From the NCBI GenBank assembly GCA_964569055.1, contig CAZMSZ010000079.1:1-23908 (forward strand): a stretch of 23,908 nucleotides of DNA. Direction: 5' to 3'. Every line of letters begins with the position of its first letter. Within the stretch, counting starts at the first letter, position 1. The stretch comes from JAWLGW01 sp964569055 (GTDB lineage Bacteria > Planctomycetota > J058). The notes beneath the pieces are model-generated. The model was not told the origin of the DNA. It did no database searches and saw nothing but the letters and a program-made list of their open reading frames with translations. The translations under genes and the position numbers were made by a program. This document shows, piece by piece, positions 7,218 to 14,357 of this stretch.

Positions 7218-7691
7218 GTGCGTCGATCGGGCTGGGGCCTCGCCGTGTGCGCCGCGCTGCTCCTCGGGCCTTCGGGCGGGTCGGCCCCCGCCCAGGAGGG
7301 CCCCCCCTCGAACCTGCCCTCGCCCGTGGACGGCGCGCTGCGCGCGGCCCTCGACGAGCAGGTCGAGGCGCTCAACGCCGAGGACCCCGACGCCGTCGTG
7401 GCGCTGTTCCACTCCGAGGCGCCCAACTTCAGGGAGGTGCGCCGCTCGCTGGTGGAGCTGTTCCGCGCGCGGGACCTGCGCTACAAGCTGGACGCGTACC
7501 GGTTCGTGGCCGAGGACCGCCCCTACGCGTATGCGCGCTGCACCCAGACGACCGAGCCCCTCGACGGAAAGGGTGACGCGAGGCGGGTCGAGCAGCTGTT
7601 CGTGTTCCGGCGCTCGGGCGACGAGTGGCGATTTTGGACGAGCGCGCTGCTGCGGGAGCTCGACCCGCCCGCACGCCCGGGCTCCCGTTGA
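7218..7691 (+). CDS. Secreted NTF2/SnoaL-like protein
   Basis: 157 aa, GTG start with a perfect AGGAGG 5 bases upstream. Residues 1-26 look like a signal peptide (RRSGWGLAVCAALLLGPSG then Ala-rich cut region). The mature part starts with a helix (LRAALDEQVEALNAEDPDAVVALFH), continues with strands such as LRYKLDAYRFVAEDRPYAYARCTQ and ends VEQLFVFRRSGDEWRFWTS. This is the helix-then-strand layout of the NTF2/SnoaL (DUF4440-like) cone fold. Such proteins bind small ligands or act as accessory domains, and no catalytic pair is clear here. It follows the histidine kinase by 27 bases and could be a periplasmic partner of the kinase sensor; that link is inference. Confidence 0.78.
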   Translation: MRRSGWGLAVCAALLLGPSGGSAPAQEGPPSNLPSPVDGALRAALDEQVEALNAEDPDAVVALFHSEAPNFREVRRSLVELFRARDLRYKLDAYRFVAEDRPYAYARCTQTTEPLDGKGDARRVEQLFVFRRSGDEWRFWTSALLRELDPPARPGSR

Positions 7692-7716
7692 CACCCGATC
7701 GGCCCTGTGGTACAAG
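7688..7716 (+). promoter_or_regulatory. Sigma70-type promoter of the FHA genes
   Basis: A perfect -35 TTGACA (7688-7693), a 17-base spacer and TACAAG (7711-7716) preceded by TGG, an extended -10. Transcription would start near 7723, giving a leader of about 130 bases before the FHA gene at 7853. The -35 overlaps the end of the preceding CDS. Confidence 0.8.
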
Positions 7717-7852
7717 CCCCTTTCGGTGTTAGTCCAATGATTGTGGGCGTTTGCGTCGATGGCCCTGACCCGGGCCGGACACGTCACGCACCCCGCCTCG
7801 CGGGGTCCGGGCGTCGCGACGCGCTCGAGGGGTCACCCTCGGCGGGGGACGC
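7717..7852 (+). other. Structured 5' leader with short upstream ORF
   Basis: The leader holds a hairpin ACCCCGC-CTC-GCGGGGT (7790-7806), a GCGTCGCGACGC palindrome (7811-7822) and CGAGGG-GTCA-CCCTCG just before the start region. An ATG at 7737 opens a 40-codon ORF ending at TAG 7857-7859, overlapping the FHA start in another frame. It has no ribosome site, so it may be chance. No known riboswitch is recognised. Confidence 0.4.
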
Positions 7853-9133
7853 GTGCTAGCACGACTGAGCATCCTCAGCGGGAAGCGCCAGGGAGAAGTG
7901 GTCGAGCTCGACGCCGGGTCCTACCAGCTCGGGACCGGACGCGGCGCCGACATTCAGCTCCGGGACAAGGGGGTCGGCTTCAAGCACGCCACCCTCACGG
8001 TCACCACCGACGGCCTCTCGATCGAGGACCTCAAGTCGCGCGGCGGGACGTTCATCGACGACCAGCCCGTGGACGGAGTGGTCGCGCTCGCGTCGGGTCA
8101 ACCGTTCCGCGTCGGGACGGTGGACCTCGCGGTCGAGCTGACGAGCGCCCCGAGCGCCCCCGCCGCCGCCGCGGAGCCGGAGGCCGCCGACGAGGAGCCG
8201 CCGCCTGCCCTCGACATGGCCGAGGACGAGGCGCCCGCCGCCGCGGCCGCCGCCCCGGCGGCGACGCCGGCCAGCGAGCTGCCCGACGACGTCGACCTCC
8301 TCAAGGAGCGCTACCGCGAGCTCGAGCGGCGCTACCTCGAGAAGGCCCAGGAGGCGACCGCCCTGGCCGAGGCGCTCGAGGCCCGCGGCGACGCCGGCGG
8401 CGAGGACGTGGGCGGCTACGACGCGGGGATCGGCGGCTACTCCGAGTCGGTCTCGGCCGACCTCGAGGTGCGGATCCTCGAGCTCCAGCAGATCGCGGAC
8501 GAGCAGACCGCGACCCTGCTGGAGAAGGACGAGGTGATCCGCCAGCTCGAGAGCCAGCTGGGGGTCCTGCGCGAGCGCAACCAGGAGGCGCTCGCCGGCG
8601 CGAAACGCGAGCAGGACGCCATGGCGCGCGAGTACATGCGCGGCCACGAGAAGGCCGAGGAGTGGCGCCAGGAGGTCGACGAGGCCAAGGCCGAGGTGGC
8701 CCGGTTCGAGCAGGTCAACGCCGAGCTGGTCCTCGAGGTCGAGGAGCTCAACGAGAAGATCGAGGCGCTGCGCTACCAGCTCGACCAGGAGGCCTCGCGG
8801 CGCGGCGAGCTGGTCCGCGAGCGGACGGTCGAGCTGCGCAAGGAGGCCGAGCGCCTGGAGGCCTCGAACGCCGAGCTGCGCACGCTGGTCGAGGCCTACG
8901 AGGAGAAGATCGACGAGCTCGACGAGCGGGTCGAGGAGGTCGAGGGCGAGAACGAGGCCCACGAGACCCTCGTCAACGACCTGCGCGAGGAGCTCGAGAA
9001 GACCAAGCAGGAGCGCGACACCATGGTGAAGACGCTCCGCAAGAAGGTCCAGTCGCTGGAGAGCAAGGTCGAGCGGCTCCAGGGCGAGAGCGCGCGGGCG
9101 CGCGCGGCCGCCGAGGCGGGGGCCGAGACGTAA
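7853..9133 (+). CDS. FHA-domain protein with long coiled coil (degenerate FHA pocket)
   Basis: 426 aa, GTG start with a GGGGG stretch 5 bases upstream. Residues 1-97 are an FHA fold: YQLGTGRGADIQL, FKHATLTV, LSIEDLKSRGGTF and FRVGTVDLAVEL. FHA domains bind phosphothreonine. R30 and H45 are kept, but the usual Ser of SxxH is Gly42 and the usual Asn of NGT is Gly64, so phosphopeptide binding may be lost or altered. Residues about 98-140 are an Ala/Pro/Glu-rich linker. A short Gly/Asp/Tyr-rich break (GGYDAGIGGYSES) sits near residue 195. Residues about 200-415 form a long, highly charged coiled coil (heptads of Leu with Glu/Arg/Lys). No TM or signal peptide is present, so it is cytoplasmic. It is the first gene after the 7688 promoter and 85 bases before a second FHA gene, so it likely forms an operon with it. 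Confidence 0.85.
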   Translation: MLARLSILSGKRQGEVVELDAGSYQLGTGRGADIQLRDKGVGFKHATLTVTTDGLSIEDLKSRGGTFIDDQPVDGVVALASGQPFRVGTVDLAVELTSAPSAPAAAAEPEAADEEPPPALDMAEDEAPAAAAAAPAATPASELPDDVDLLKERYRELERRYLEKAQEATALAEALEARGDAGGEDVGGYDAGIGGYSESVSADLEVRILELQQIADEQTATLLEKDEVIRQLESQLGVLRERNQEALAGAKREQDAMAREYMRGHEKAEEWRQEVDEAKAEVARFEQVNAELVLEVEELNEKIEALRYQLDQEASRRGELVRERTVELRKEAERLEASNAELRTLVEAYEEKIDELDERVEEVEGENEAHETLVNDLREELEKTKQERDTMVKTLRKKVQSLESKVERLQGESARARAAAEAGAET

Positions 9134-9218
9134 CGGCGGGTCGGCCCGATCCAGGACGAGTCCCACGTCGTGAGGCGCCGCGGGGCGGCGCCCGAGACGC
9201 TGGCGCGAGGAGAAGAGT

Positions 9219-11075
9219 GTGAAGCTGACGGTCGTGCACCTCGAGGGGTCGAAGCAAGGGCTCACCGAGACGCTCAGCGGGGAGGTGATCACGATCGGGC
9301 GCGACCCGTCGAACACCCTCTCGTTCGACCCGTTCAAGGACCTCGACGTCTCGACGCGCCACGCCTCGATCACGGCGCAGGGCGAGCAGGCGGTCCTGCA
9401 GGACCTCGGCAGCACCAACGGGACGTTCCTCAACGGGAACAAGATCCAGGGCACGGTCCCGCTGCCGAACGGCTGCATCCTCCAGTTCGGCGGCAACGGC
9501 CCCAAGGTCCAGGTGAGCTACTCGCTCACCGACGGGCCCGGCAAGAAGACCCAGATGATCAGCGACCTCTCCTCCAAGCTCGAGCAGGAGGAGGCGGCCC
9601 GCAAGAAGGGCAAGAAGAAGGTCGTGATGGGCGCCTGCTGCCTGCTCCTGCTGGTCGGGATCGGGGTGGGCGGCCTGTTCGGCTATCAGTCGTATCAGGC
9701 CGGGCAGGCGCTGGCGGTCGAGGTGGCCGGCCTCAAGGAGGAGGCGCTCGAGCAGCAGCGCCAGGCCGACAACCTCAAGGCCACCCAGAACCCGAGCGCC
9801 AAGAAGGTGTGGGACCAGGCGGTCGCCACGCTGGAGGCCGCCGACCAGGCCAGCCAGGCGGGCGAGCTCGCCCAGGCCCGCGACCTCTACCGGCAGGCGA
9901 GCAAGCAGTTCGACCAGGCCGGCAAGGAGGCGGGGCTGGCCTCGCAGGCGGCCGTGGCGGCGCTTGAGAAGGAGCTCGCGCAGGCCGCCGGCGCGGCGAG
10001 CGAGGAGCGCAAGGCGCTCGAGGCCAAGGAGGCGGAGGAGCGCAAGCGGATCGAGGAGGAGCGCGCCAAGCAGCTCGCCGAGCGCGAGGCGCAGCTCGCC
10101 GAGGTCAAGAAGCAGCTCGAGCTGGCGCGCGGCGCCCAGGCGATCAAGGAGCAGGCGCTCAAGATCCTCCAGAGCAAGGACCCCGCCCAGCTCAAGCAGG
10201 GGATCCAGGCCGTGGAGGGGCTGCTCGCCACCCTGCCGGCGGACGCGCCCGAGCGCGCCGACCTCGAGCCGCTCGTCCCCAAGCTCAAGGACGAGCTCGA
10301 CCGCTACGAGAAGACGCCCGAGCAGCTCGCGGCCGCCGCCAAGTCGGCCAAGGAGATGGTCTTCGCGCTGCGCTCGCGCGTGTTCGCCCTGCCCCGCGGC
10401 CAGACCCCGCGCACGACCAAGATCCGCTACCCGATCGCGGAGGGCTCGGGCAGCGGCTTCTTGGCCTCGGACAAGGGGCACGTGGTGACCGGCAAGGAGG
10501 TGGTCGAGCCGCACCTGTTCCAGCCCGAGGCGCTGGCGCGCACCAAGAAGCTCGAGCAGAAGGGCATGAAGGTGTTCATCGAGCTCGAGATGCTCGCGAG
10601 CGTGGCCGGCGTCTACACCGCCAGCTACAGCGGCGACCAGATCCAGGTCGCCCGCCGCTTCGACGACTCGTTCGGCGACACCATGAAGGTCGAGATCGAG
10701 TTCGACAACGCCAAGACGGTGGTCGAGGTCAGCCCCCACCGCCGCGACGAGGCGGCGGTCGTCGTGCTCAGGGTCGACGACCTGGTGGGGAAGCCGGCGC
10801 TCGCGCTCGCCGAGCGCAAGCTCGACGAGCTCAACCCGATCGTCTCGCTCGGCGTGCAGAAGGAGGATCAGGGCGAGGCCTTGGCCCTGTTCAGCTTCAC
10901 GGGCAACGTGACCGAGATCGGCCCGCTCCTCACGCTCAAGGCCCCCTCGTTCAGCACCTGGATCGGCGGCCCCGTCCTCGACCCCAGCGGCAAGGTGGTC
11001 GGCGTGCTCGTCGAGCCAGGCAGCGAGGAGAGCAGGGCGGCTTACGTCGACACGTTCAAGAGCGCCCTCAACTAG
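9219..11075 (+). CDS. Membrane FHA protein with coiled coil and C-terminal trypsin-like pseudoprotease domain
   Basis: 618 aa, GTG start with GAGGAG 6 bases upstream. The FHA domain (residues 1-103) is canonical: ITIGRDPSN (R28), STRHASI (S45, H48), DLGSTNGTFLNG (N67). A basic run (ARKKGKKK) precedes one TM helix (about 135-157), placing FHA in the cytoplasm and the rest outside. Residues 160-400 are helical, Ala/Glu/Lys/Gln-rich coiled coil. Residues 400-618 look like an S1C/trypsin-like fold: GSGSGFLASDKGHVVTGKEVV, DEAAVVVLRVD, IGGPVLDPSGKVVGVLVE. The catalytic triad is absent: the TNxHV-type His is E427, the GNSGGP-type Ser is I582, and the Asp of DLAVLKV aligns to A513. It is therefore a probable pseudoprotease, perhaps a ligand-binding or scaffolding module. 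Together with the preceding gene it may carry phospho-signals to the envelope (inference). Confidence 0.85.
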   Translation: MKLTVVHLEGSKQGLTETLSGEVITIGRDPSNTLSFDPFKDLDVSTRHASITAQGEQAVLQDLGSTNGTFLNGNKIQGTVPLPNGCILQFGGNGPKVQVSYSLTDGPGKKTQMISDLSSKLEQEEAARKKGKKKVVMGACCLLLLVGIGVGGLFGYQSYQAGQALAVEVAGLKEEALEQQRQADNLKATQNPSAKKVWDQAVATLEAADQASQAGELAQARDLYRQASKQFDQAGKEAGLASQAAVAALEKELAQAAGAASEERKALEAKEAEERKRIEEERAKQLAEREAQLAEVKKQLELARGAQAIKEQALKILQSKDPAQLKQGIQAVEGLLATLPADAPERADLEPLVPKLKDELDRYEKTPEQLAAAAKSAKEMVFALRSRVFALPRGQTPRTTKIRYPIAEGSGSGFLASDKGHVVTGKEVVEPHLFQPEALARTKKLEQKGMKVFIELEMLASVAGVYTASYSGDQIQVARRFDDSFGDTMKVEIEFDNAKTVVEVSPHRRDEAAVVVLRVDDLVGKPALALAERKLDELNPIVSLGVQKEDQGEALALFSFTGNVTEIGPLLTLKAPSFSTWIGGPVLDPSGKVVGVLVEPGSEESRAAYVDTFKSALN

Positions 11076-11083
11076 GTCACGGC

Positions 11084-11107
11084 GCCCTCCTCGGTGAGGA
11101 AGGGGGC
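11084..11107. terminator. Hairpin between converging genes
   Basis: GCCCTCCTC, loop GGT, GAGGAAGGGGGC pair with one bulged A. It sits 9 bases after the stop of the FHA-pseudoprotease gene and before the end of the oppositely oriented gene. No strong T run follows on either strand. Confidence 0.45.
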
Positions 11108-11168
11108 CTCGGCCCTCGACGGGTGTCGCTGAGATGGCCACCCGCTCACCTCGGCGGCGGGCTAGCCG

Positions 11169-11900
11169 TCACTTCACCTCCTTCACCAGCGGCGCCAGCA
11201 GGCGGGTGAGCAGGTCGGTGTAGGCGGCGCGGCGCTGGGCGTTGAAGCGGACGTGTTGGGGTAGCTCGAAGTGGAGCGCGCGGCGGGTGCGCTTGGGGCT
11301 GAGGGAGCCGTCGCGTTCGGCGCCGCTGGCGCCGAAGTAGAAGGGGATCATGGCGCCGGCGTACTCGTACTTCGGGTCGAGCTGCTCGACCGCGAGCGGG
11401 ACGCGGTCGGACTCGGGGAGGGCGCCGACCAGCTCGTGATAGCGGGCCCGGAGCGCCAGCAGCTCCTTCTTGGCGAAGCCCTGCGTGGCGAGCTCGATCG
11501 CCTGGACCTTGACCCGCCTCCCGTCGATCTCGACCGTGCGGGCGTGGCCGTGGATCTCGATCAAGAGGTCGAGCGGCGCGCGGCCGGAGGCGGCGTTCAC
11601 CCGCTCCTGGTAGGCGGCGTAGACCTCGCGGGCGGTGTCGGTCTCGCGCTCGCGGCCGAAGCCGTCCTCCTCCCAGGGGCGCTCGGTGGGGCGGTTGACG
11701 TTGATCCAGCGCTGCTCCGAGCGCTTGCGGAAGCCGTCCGCGACCACCCAGCCGGTGCCGAGCTCCTCGGCGATCCGGCGGGCGATCGGGGCGGTGTGCG
11801 AGTCGAAGCCCTCGTGGGGCGCGGCGACCACGCAGCCGGTGTGGAGCTCGGCGACGCCATGCGCGAGCGTGGTTGCCATCAGGAGCACGACCTCGATCAC
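11169..11900 (-). CDS. N-formylglutamate amidohydrolase-like protein
   Basis: 243 aa from the GTG at 11900, chosen because GGAGG lies 7 bases upstream; an upstream GTG at 11918 lacks a site. The sequence has VVAAPHEGFDSHT (H29, D33), INVNRPTE and LLIEIHGHAR. These are the His-containing and NRP-type motifs of the N-formylglutamate amidohydrolase (FGase) superfamily, a zinc-dependent fold related to M14 carboxypeptidases. True FGases release formate from N-formylglutamate in histidine breakdown. No hut genes are present, so the substrate is probably different. The N-terminal hydrophobic run (IEVVLLMATTLAHGVA) lacks a basic residue, so export is uncertain. It is the last gene of the reverse-strand set, separated by 73 bases and a hairpin from the gene before it. 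Confidence 0.65.
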   Translation of the reverse strand: MIEVVLLMATTLAHGVAELHTGCVVAAPHEGFDSHTAPIARRIAEELGTGWVVADGFRKRSEQRWINVNRPTERPWEEDGFGRERETDTAREVYAAYQERVNAASGRAPLDLLIEIHGHARTVEIDGRRVKVQAIELATQGFAKKELLALRARYHELVGALPESDRVPLAVEQLDPKYEYAGAMIPFYFGASGAERDGSLSPKRTRRALHFELPQHVRFNAQRRAAYTDLLTRLLAPLVKEVK

Positions 11901-11921
11901 GAGCGGACCTCCGTACACGGA

Positions 11922-11951
11922 GCCGCCGAGGCCCCACGGCGCCTCGGCGGC
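11922..11951 (-). terminator. 11-bp GC hairpin between two reverse-strand genes
   Basis: GCCGCCGAGGC (11922-11932) and GCCTCGGCGGC (11941-11951) pair perfectly around an 8-base loop, 22 bases past the stop of the 233-aa gene. There is no T run. It may be a terminator or a partial attenuator before the FGase-like gene. Confidence 0.5.
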
Positions 11952-11973
11952 GGATGGGTTCGAGGACTCCGGA

Positions 11974-12675
11974 CTACCCCAGCTCGGTCCGGATCCCCTC
12001 GGTCTGCTCCTCGAGGATCTCGAGCAGGTTCTCGTAGATCATCTCGCTCGAGGGGCCACCGAGGGCGGGGTTGCGGACCTCGACCCCGAACTTGGCGGAG
12101 TGGAGCTCCTCGCGTAGGCGCTGCGGGGTGATGTGGTACTTGCGGCACAGTCTCTCGTAGACCTCGGGGACGGAGAGCAGGTCGAAGCTGTCCCAGAAGC
12201 GCTTCTTGATCGTGATCCGGCAGCTCGGGCCGCCCGAGCCGGGCTGGATCTCGAACACGCGCGAGCGGCGCCCGCTCTTGCGGCTGCCCTGGACGCGCGT
12301 CACCCGGGCCGAGATCCCGCGCAGGCGCAGCGCCTCCACGAGGTCGTCGGGCGTGGGGACCTCGCCCTCCTTGGTCCACACCTTCTCGGCGTGGTCGGTG
12401 CGGATCACGCCGTCGACGAAGCCGAGTTCGCACTCGCCGAGCAGCTCGCTGTAGACCTGCAGGGAGGACGGCTTGCGGACGTAGGGCGCGAGCTCCTCGA
12501 ACAGCTCCTCGGGCCGGCTGGTGGCGACGAGCGCCCCCTTCTCCTTGTGGTCGATCGTGATCCGGCTCCCGTCGCGCTTGTACTTGATCGCGCGGCGCTC
12601 GAGGATCCGGCACACCGTGTCGATGTGTCGGTCCTCGATGTCCAGGCTGCCGTTCGCAGCGTAGCGGTAACCCAT
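11974..12675 (-). CDS. Conserved-looking protein of unknown function (233 aa)
   Basis: ATG start with GGGAGGAAG-type ribosome site (GAGGG/GGAGG, 6-10 bases upstream). I do not recognise the family. The protein is soluble, with no signal or TM. It reads as alternating short strands and helices: an N-terminal part (DIEDRHIDTVCRILERRAIKY, then ITIDHKEKGALV), a helical middle (PEELFEELAPYV), a second alpha/beta part (DDLVEALRLRGISARVTRV, FEIQPG) and a helical C-terminal part (VPEVYERLCRKYHITPQRLR, SSEMIYENLLEILEEQ). There are only three cysteines and no catalytic signature. It sits 32 bases after the FHA/coiled-coil gene in the same direction, so it is probably co-expressed and may be that protein's partner. 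Confidence 0.85.
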   Translation of the reverse strand: MGYRYAANGSLDIEDRHIDTVCRILERRAIKYKRDGSRITIDHKEKGALVATSRPEELFEELAPYVRKPSSLQVYSELLGECELGFVDGVIRTDHAEKVWTKEGEVPTPDDLVEALRLRGISARVTRVQGSRKSGRRSRVFEIQPGSGGPSCRITIKKRFWDSFDLLSVPEVYERLCRKYHITPQRLREELHSAKFGVEVRNPALGGPSSEMIYENLLEILEEQTEGIRTELG

Positions 12676-12707
12676 CGCTTCCTCCCTCTCCCTGCGTCCC
12701 CTTCGCC

Positions 12708-14345
12708 TCAAGAGCCGGCCTGCTCGAGCTGTTGCTCGAGCTCTTGGATCCGCTCCTGGTACTCTTCCTCCTGGGCGAGCATGTCCTCGTTGATCTCCTC
12801 GAGGTCCTTGAGGAGGCGCTGGTTCTCCTCCTCGAGCTCGGCCACCCGCGCCCGCAGCGCGTCGTCTCCACCCCCGGCTGCTTCGCCCGCCGCGGCGCCC
12901 TGCGGGGCGCTGGCCTCGGCCTGGGCGGCCCGCTCGTTCGCCTGGCGCGCCTGCTCCGCCGTCTCCTGGGCGCGCGCCTCGGCCTCCTGGGCGCGGCGCT
13001 CGGCGTCCTGGGCGCGGCGCTCGGCCTCCTGGCCGCGCGCCTCGGCCGCGCGCGCCCGCTCCTCCGCGGCGGCGAGCGCCGCCGGAGGGGCGCTCGGCGC
13101 GGCGGCGGCCGCCACGGCCGCGGGCGCCGCGCCGCTGCCGACCTGGCGGAGCGCGCGGTCCCGCTCCGCCTTCACGCTGGCGAGCTCCTCGTTGAGCTCG
13201 GCGATCACCGACTCGAGGGCGGCGACCTCCTCCTTGGCGCCGCCCGCGCCGGCCCGGGCCTGGCGCTGCAGGTCCTCGATCTCCTGGGCGCGCAGCTTGA
13301 GCTGGTCCTTGAGGTCGTCGAGGGCGAGCTCGAGGTCGAGCTTGCCCTGCTGGACGTCGCCGAGCGCCGAGCGCGCCTTGTCGAGCTCGAGCTCGAGGTC
13401 GGCCGTCTCGCGCCGGGCCGCCTCGAGCTCCTCGCTCGAGGCGCCCCCGCCGCCCGCCCCGCTCCGGAGTTGCTCCTCGAGCGCGGCCTTCTCCTGCGTG
13501 AGCGCGTCGAACCGCTGGCGCGCCGTCTCGCGCAGCTGGCGCAGCTCCTCGCGCAGCTGCGCGACCTCGCGCTCCTGCGCGACCGCGGCGCCGGCGCCGC
13601 CCTGGGCGAGCCGCGCCTCGAGCGCCTGGTTCAGGCGGCCGAGCTCCTCGAGCCGGATCCGCGCCTTGGCGGTGGTGTCCTCGAGCGCCTGCTGGAGCTG
13701 CTGCGCGTGCGCCTCGGCCCGCGCCGCGCGCTCCTCGGCCTCGGCCGAGCCGGCGGCGGGCGCCTCGCTCGCGGCCCGCTCGGCCGCGCGCAGCTTGGTC
13801 TGGGCCTCGCCGAGCGCCTTCTCGCGCGCCGCGAGGGCGGCGCGCAGCGACTTGACCTCGGCCTGCGCCTTCTCGAGCGCGGCGTCGGCCGGGGCCGCCG
13901 GCGCGACCGGCTCGAAGGGGCTCGCCGGCCGCGGCGTCATGCCGCCGATCGGGGCCGCCGCCGGCGCCGTGAACGGGCCGGCGGTGGGGGCCGGGGCGGC
14001 GGCCGCGCCGGGCTCGGGCGCCGCCGCGGACGAGGCGCCGCCCTCGTCGATGAACCGGATCTCGGTCCTGCCGAGCGTGATCGTGTCGCCGTGCTTGAGC
14101 GGCGCGCCGTTGAGCCCGACGGCGGTCCCGTTGAGGAACGTGCCCGCCTTGCTCCGCTTGTCGGCCACCGTCCACACCGAGCCCTGCGGCGCGAGCACGG
14201 CGTGCATGAACGAGACCCACGGGTCCTTCACGACCACGTTGGCCGTGCGGCGGTTGCCGAGGGTGACCGTCCCCTGGCTGGCCAGGGGGCCGAGGTCGAC
14301 GACGGTGCCTGCCGATTTCCCGTTCACGATCTCCAGGCGCGGCAC
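12708..14345 (-). CDS. FHA-domain protein with very long Ala/Glu/Arg coiled coil
   Basis: 545 aa, GTG start with a GGGAGGAG site about 6 bases upstream; only 12 bases separate it from the upstream gene. Residues 1-102 are an FHA domain: VTLGNRRTANVVVKDPWVSFMHAVL (S45, H48 kept), SKAGTFLNG (the NGT Asn is Ala67) and LKHGDTITLGRTEIRF. The Arg is shifted to N31-R32-R33, so phosphothreonine recognition may be altered. Residues about 103-150 are an Ala/Pro/Gly linker. Residues 150-545 are almost continuous coiled coil, including near-exact heptads of the type AERRAQE. No TM or signal is present. The domain plan is the same as the protein at 7853-9133, which suggests the two are paralogs or partners. 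Role unknown; a cytoplasmic scaffold is the simplest reading. Confidence 0.85.
   Translation of the reverse strand: MPRLEIVNGKSAGTVVDLGPLASQGTVTLGNRRTANVVVKDPWVSFMHAVLAPQGSVWTVADKRSKAGTFLNGTAVGLNGAPLKHGDTITLGRTEIRFIDEGGASSAAAPEPGAAAAPAPTAGPFTAPAAAPIGGMTPRPASPFEPVAPAAPADAALEKAQAEVKSLRAALAAREKALGEAQTKLRAAERAASEAPAAGSAEAEERAARAEAHAQQLQQALEDTTAKARIRLEELGRLNQALEARLAQGGAGAAVAQEREVAQLREELRQLRETARQRFDALTQEKAALEEQLRSGAGGGGASSEELEAARRETADLELELDKARSALGDVQQGKLDLELALDDLKDQLKLRAQEIEDLQRQARAGAGGAKEEVAALESVIAELNEELASVKAERDRALRQVGSGAAPAAVAAAAAPSAPPAALAAAEERARAAEARGQEAERRAQDAERRAQEAEARAQETAEQARQANERAAQAEASAPQGAAAGEAAGGGDDALRARVAELEEENQRLLKDLEEINEDMLAQEEEYQERIQELEQQLEQAGS
12964..13047 (-). repeat. 21-bp tandem repeat coding heptads
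   Basis: TCCTGGGCGCG-like units recur at 12964, 12985, 13006 and 13027, exactly 21 bases apart, encoding the 7-residue coiled-coil unit AERRAQ(D/E) on the reverse strand. Confidence 0.85.
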
Positions 14346-14357
14346 CGTCGCTCCTCC

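Noticed and set aside
10420..11075. Active HtrA-type protease
   Set aside because: His, Asp and Ser positions are Glu, Ala and Ile, so catalysis is not expected.
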